Shown: piece by piece, positions 63,934 through 64,000 of the stretch
Layout of the letters: every line of letters begins with the position of its first letter
How positions within the stretch are numbered: position 1 is the stretch's first letter
From: Ignavibacteria bacterium
Lineage (GTDB): Bacteria; Bacteroidota; Ignavibacteria; Kapaibacteriales; Kapaibacteriaceae
Assembly: GCA_013204605.1 (NCBI GenBank)
Contig: JABMNI010000069.1
Location: 1 to 64,000, forward strand
Direction of reading: 5' to 3'
DNA length: 64,000 nucleotides
Notes under the pieces: generated by a model
What the model saw: the letters and a program-made list of their open reading frames with translations, nothing else
Database searches by the model: none
Told to the model about the DNA's origin: nothing
Position numbers and translations under genes: made by a program

Positions 63934-64000
63934 ATGAATGTACCATTACCAGATACAATTTGCGCCGTTGCAACTCCAATTGGAGTGGCAGGGTTAGCAG
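63934..64000 (+). CDS. mnmE: tRNA modification GTPase MnmE, 5' end (cut by window edge)
   Basis: ATG at 63934, then 22 codons to the edge: MNVPLPDTICAVATPIGVAG, then LA. The TI-AVATP-G-AG signature is the conserved MnmE N-terminus (formyl-THF-binding domain start). MnmE with MnmG modifies U34 of certain tRNAs. The rest lies outside the window. Confidence 0.8.
   Translation, partial: MNVPLPDTICAVATPIGVAGLA

Noticed and set aside
1-64000. tRNA, rRNA, insertion sequences, prophage
   Set aside because: I found no tRNA-like cloverleaf, rRNA core sequence, transposase, integrase or terminal inverted repeats bounding genes.

Overview
The window comes from a Bacteroidota/Chlorobiota-type Gram-negative, most like the Ignavibacteria/'Candidatus Kapabacteria' branch. 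The reasons are: about ten surface proteins with type IX secretion (T9SS) C-terminal sorting domains; a TonB receptor and an Omp85 protein; promoters of the TTTG-N20-TAnnTTTG kind; a bacillithiol gene (bshB1); a DUF2795 protein; and glutamine at +1 of nearly every predicted signal-peptidase I site, with a glutaminyl cyclase gene in the same window. The lineage is inferred, because no rRNA gene is present. I see no transposon, prophage, CRISPR array, tRNA or rRNA.

Layout. 0-3.1 kb: a minus-strand envelope-glycan operon (GT2 glycosyltransferase, outer-membrane protein, GT9 heptosyltransferase-like). 3.1-17.6 kb: five minus-strand T9SS cargo genes, including a ~2325-residue beta-helix protein with Chlamydia Pmp-like GGA[I/L/V] and FxxN repeats. 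17.6-18.6 kb: a membrane TPR gene with a well-formed promoter and a palindrome in its leader. 18.6-29.9 kb: a minus-strand branched-chain amino acid/acyl-CoA operon: a split fused-type isobutyryl-CoA mutase (IcmF) interrupted by a DUF4397 lipoprotein gene, a CHAP-like protein lacking its catalytic residues, a Ser/Thr dehydratase, gatB, a branched-chain aminotransferase and a fused E1 alpha/beta dehydrogenase. 30-38 kb: a beta-CASP nuclease, three secreted proteins, a frameshifted metallophosphatase and glutaminyl cyclase. 38.1-45.2 kb: a plus-strand block (L,D-transpeptidase, RNase H, dut, rpiB, bshB1, rsmH, murF, mraY). 45.2-58.7 kb: a TonB receptor, two paralogous arylsulfotransferase/FN3 T9SS proteins flanking a beta-propeller gene, and an Ig-like T9SS protein. 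58.7-64 kb: ispD, a DUF2795 gene, a BamA/TamA-like protein, coaX, birA and the first 22 codons of mnmE.

How the genes fit together. The secreted proteins, the Omp85 protein and the glutaminyl cyclase point to heavy investment in T9SS export with N-terminal pyroglutamate capping. The aminotransferase, E1 and IcmF parts form a plausible valine -> 2-oxoisovalerate -> isobutyryl-CoA <-> butyryl-CoA route. The most unusual signals are: (1) the octamer AAGGGGCT and close variants, about 30 copies in both orientations, absent from the 15-kb surface-protein block; (2) the split IcmF with a lipoprotein gene between its halves; (3) a phosphatase whose conserved C-terminal motif lies one base out of frame after an A6 run; (4) a heptanucleotide tandem repeat before a surface-protein gene; and (5) two divergent genes that start from the same CATG.
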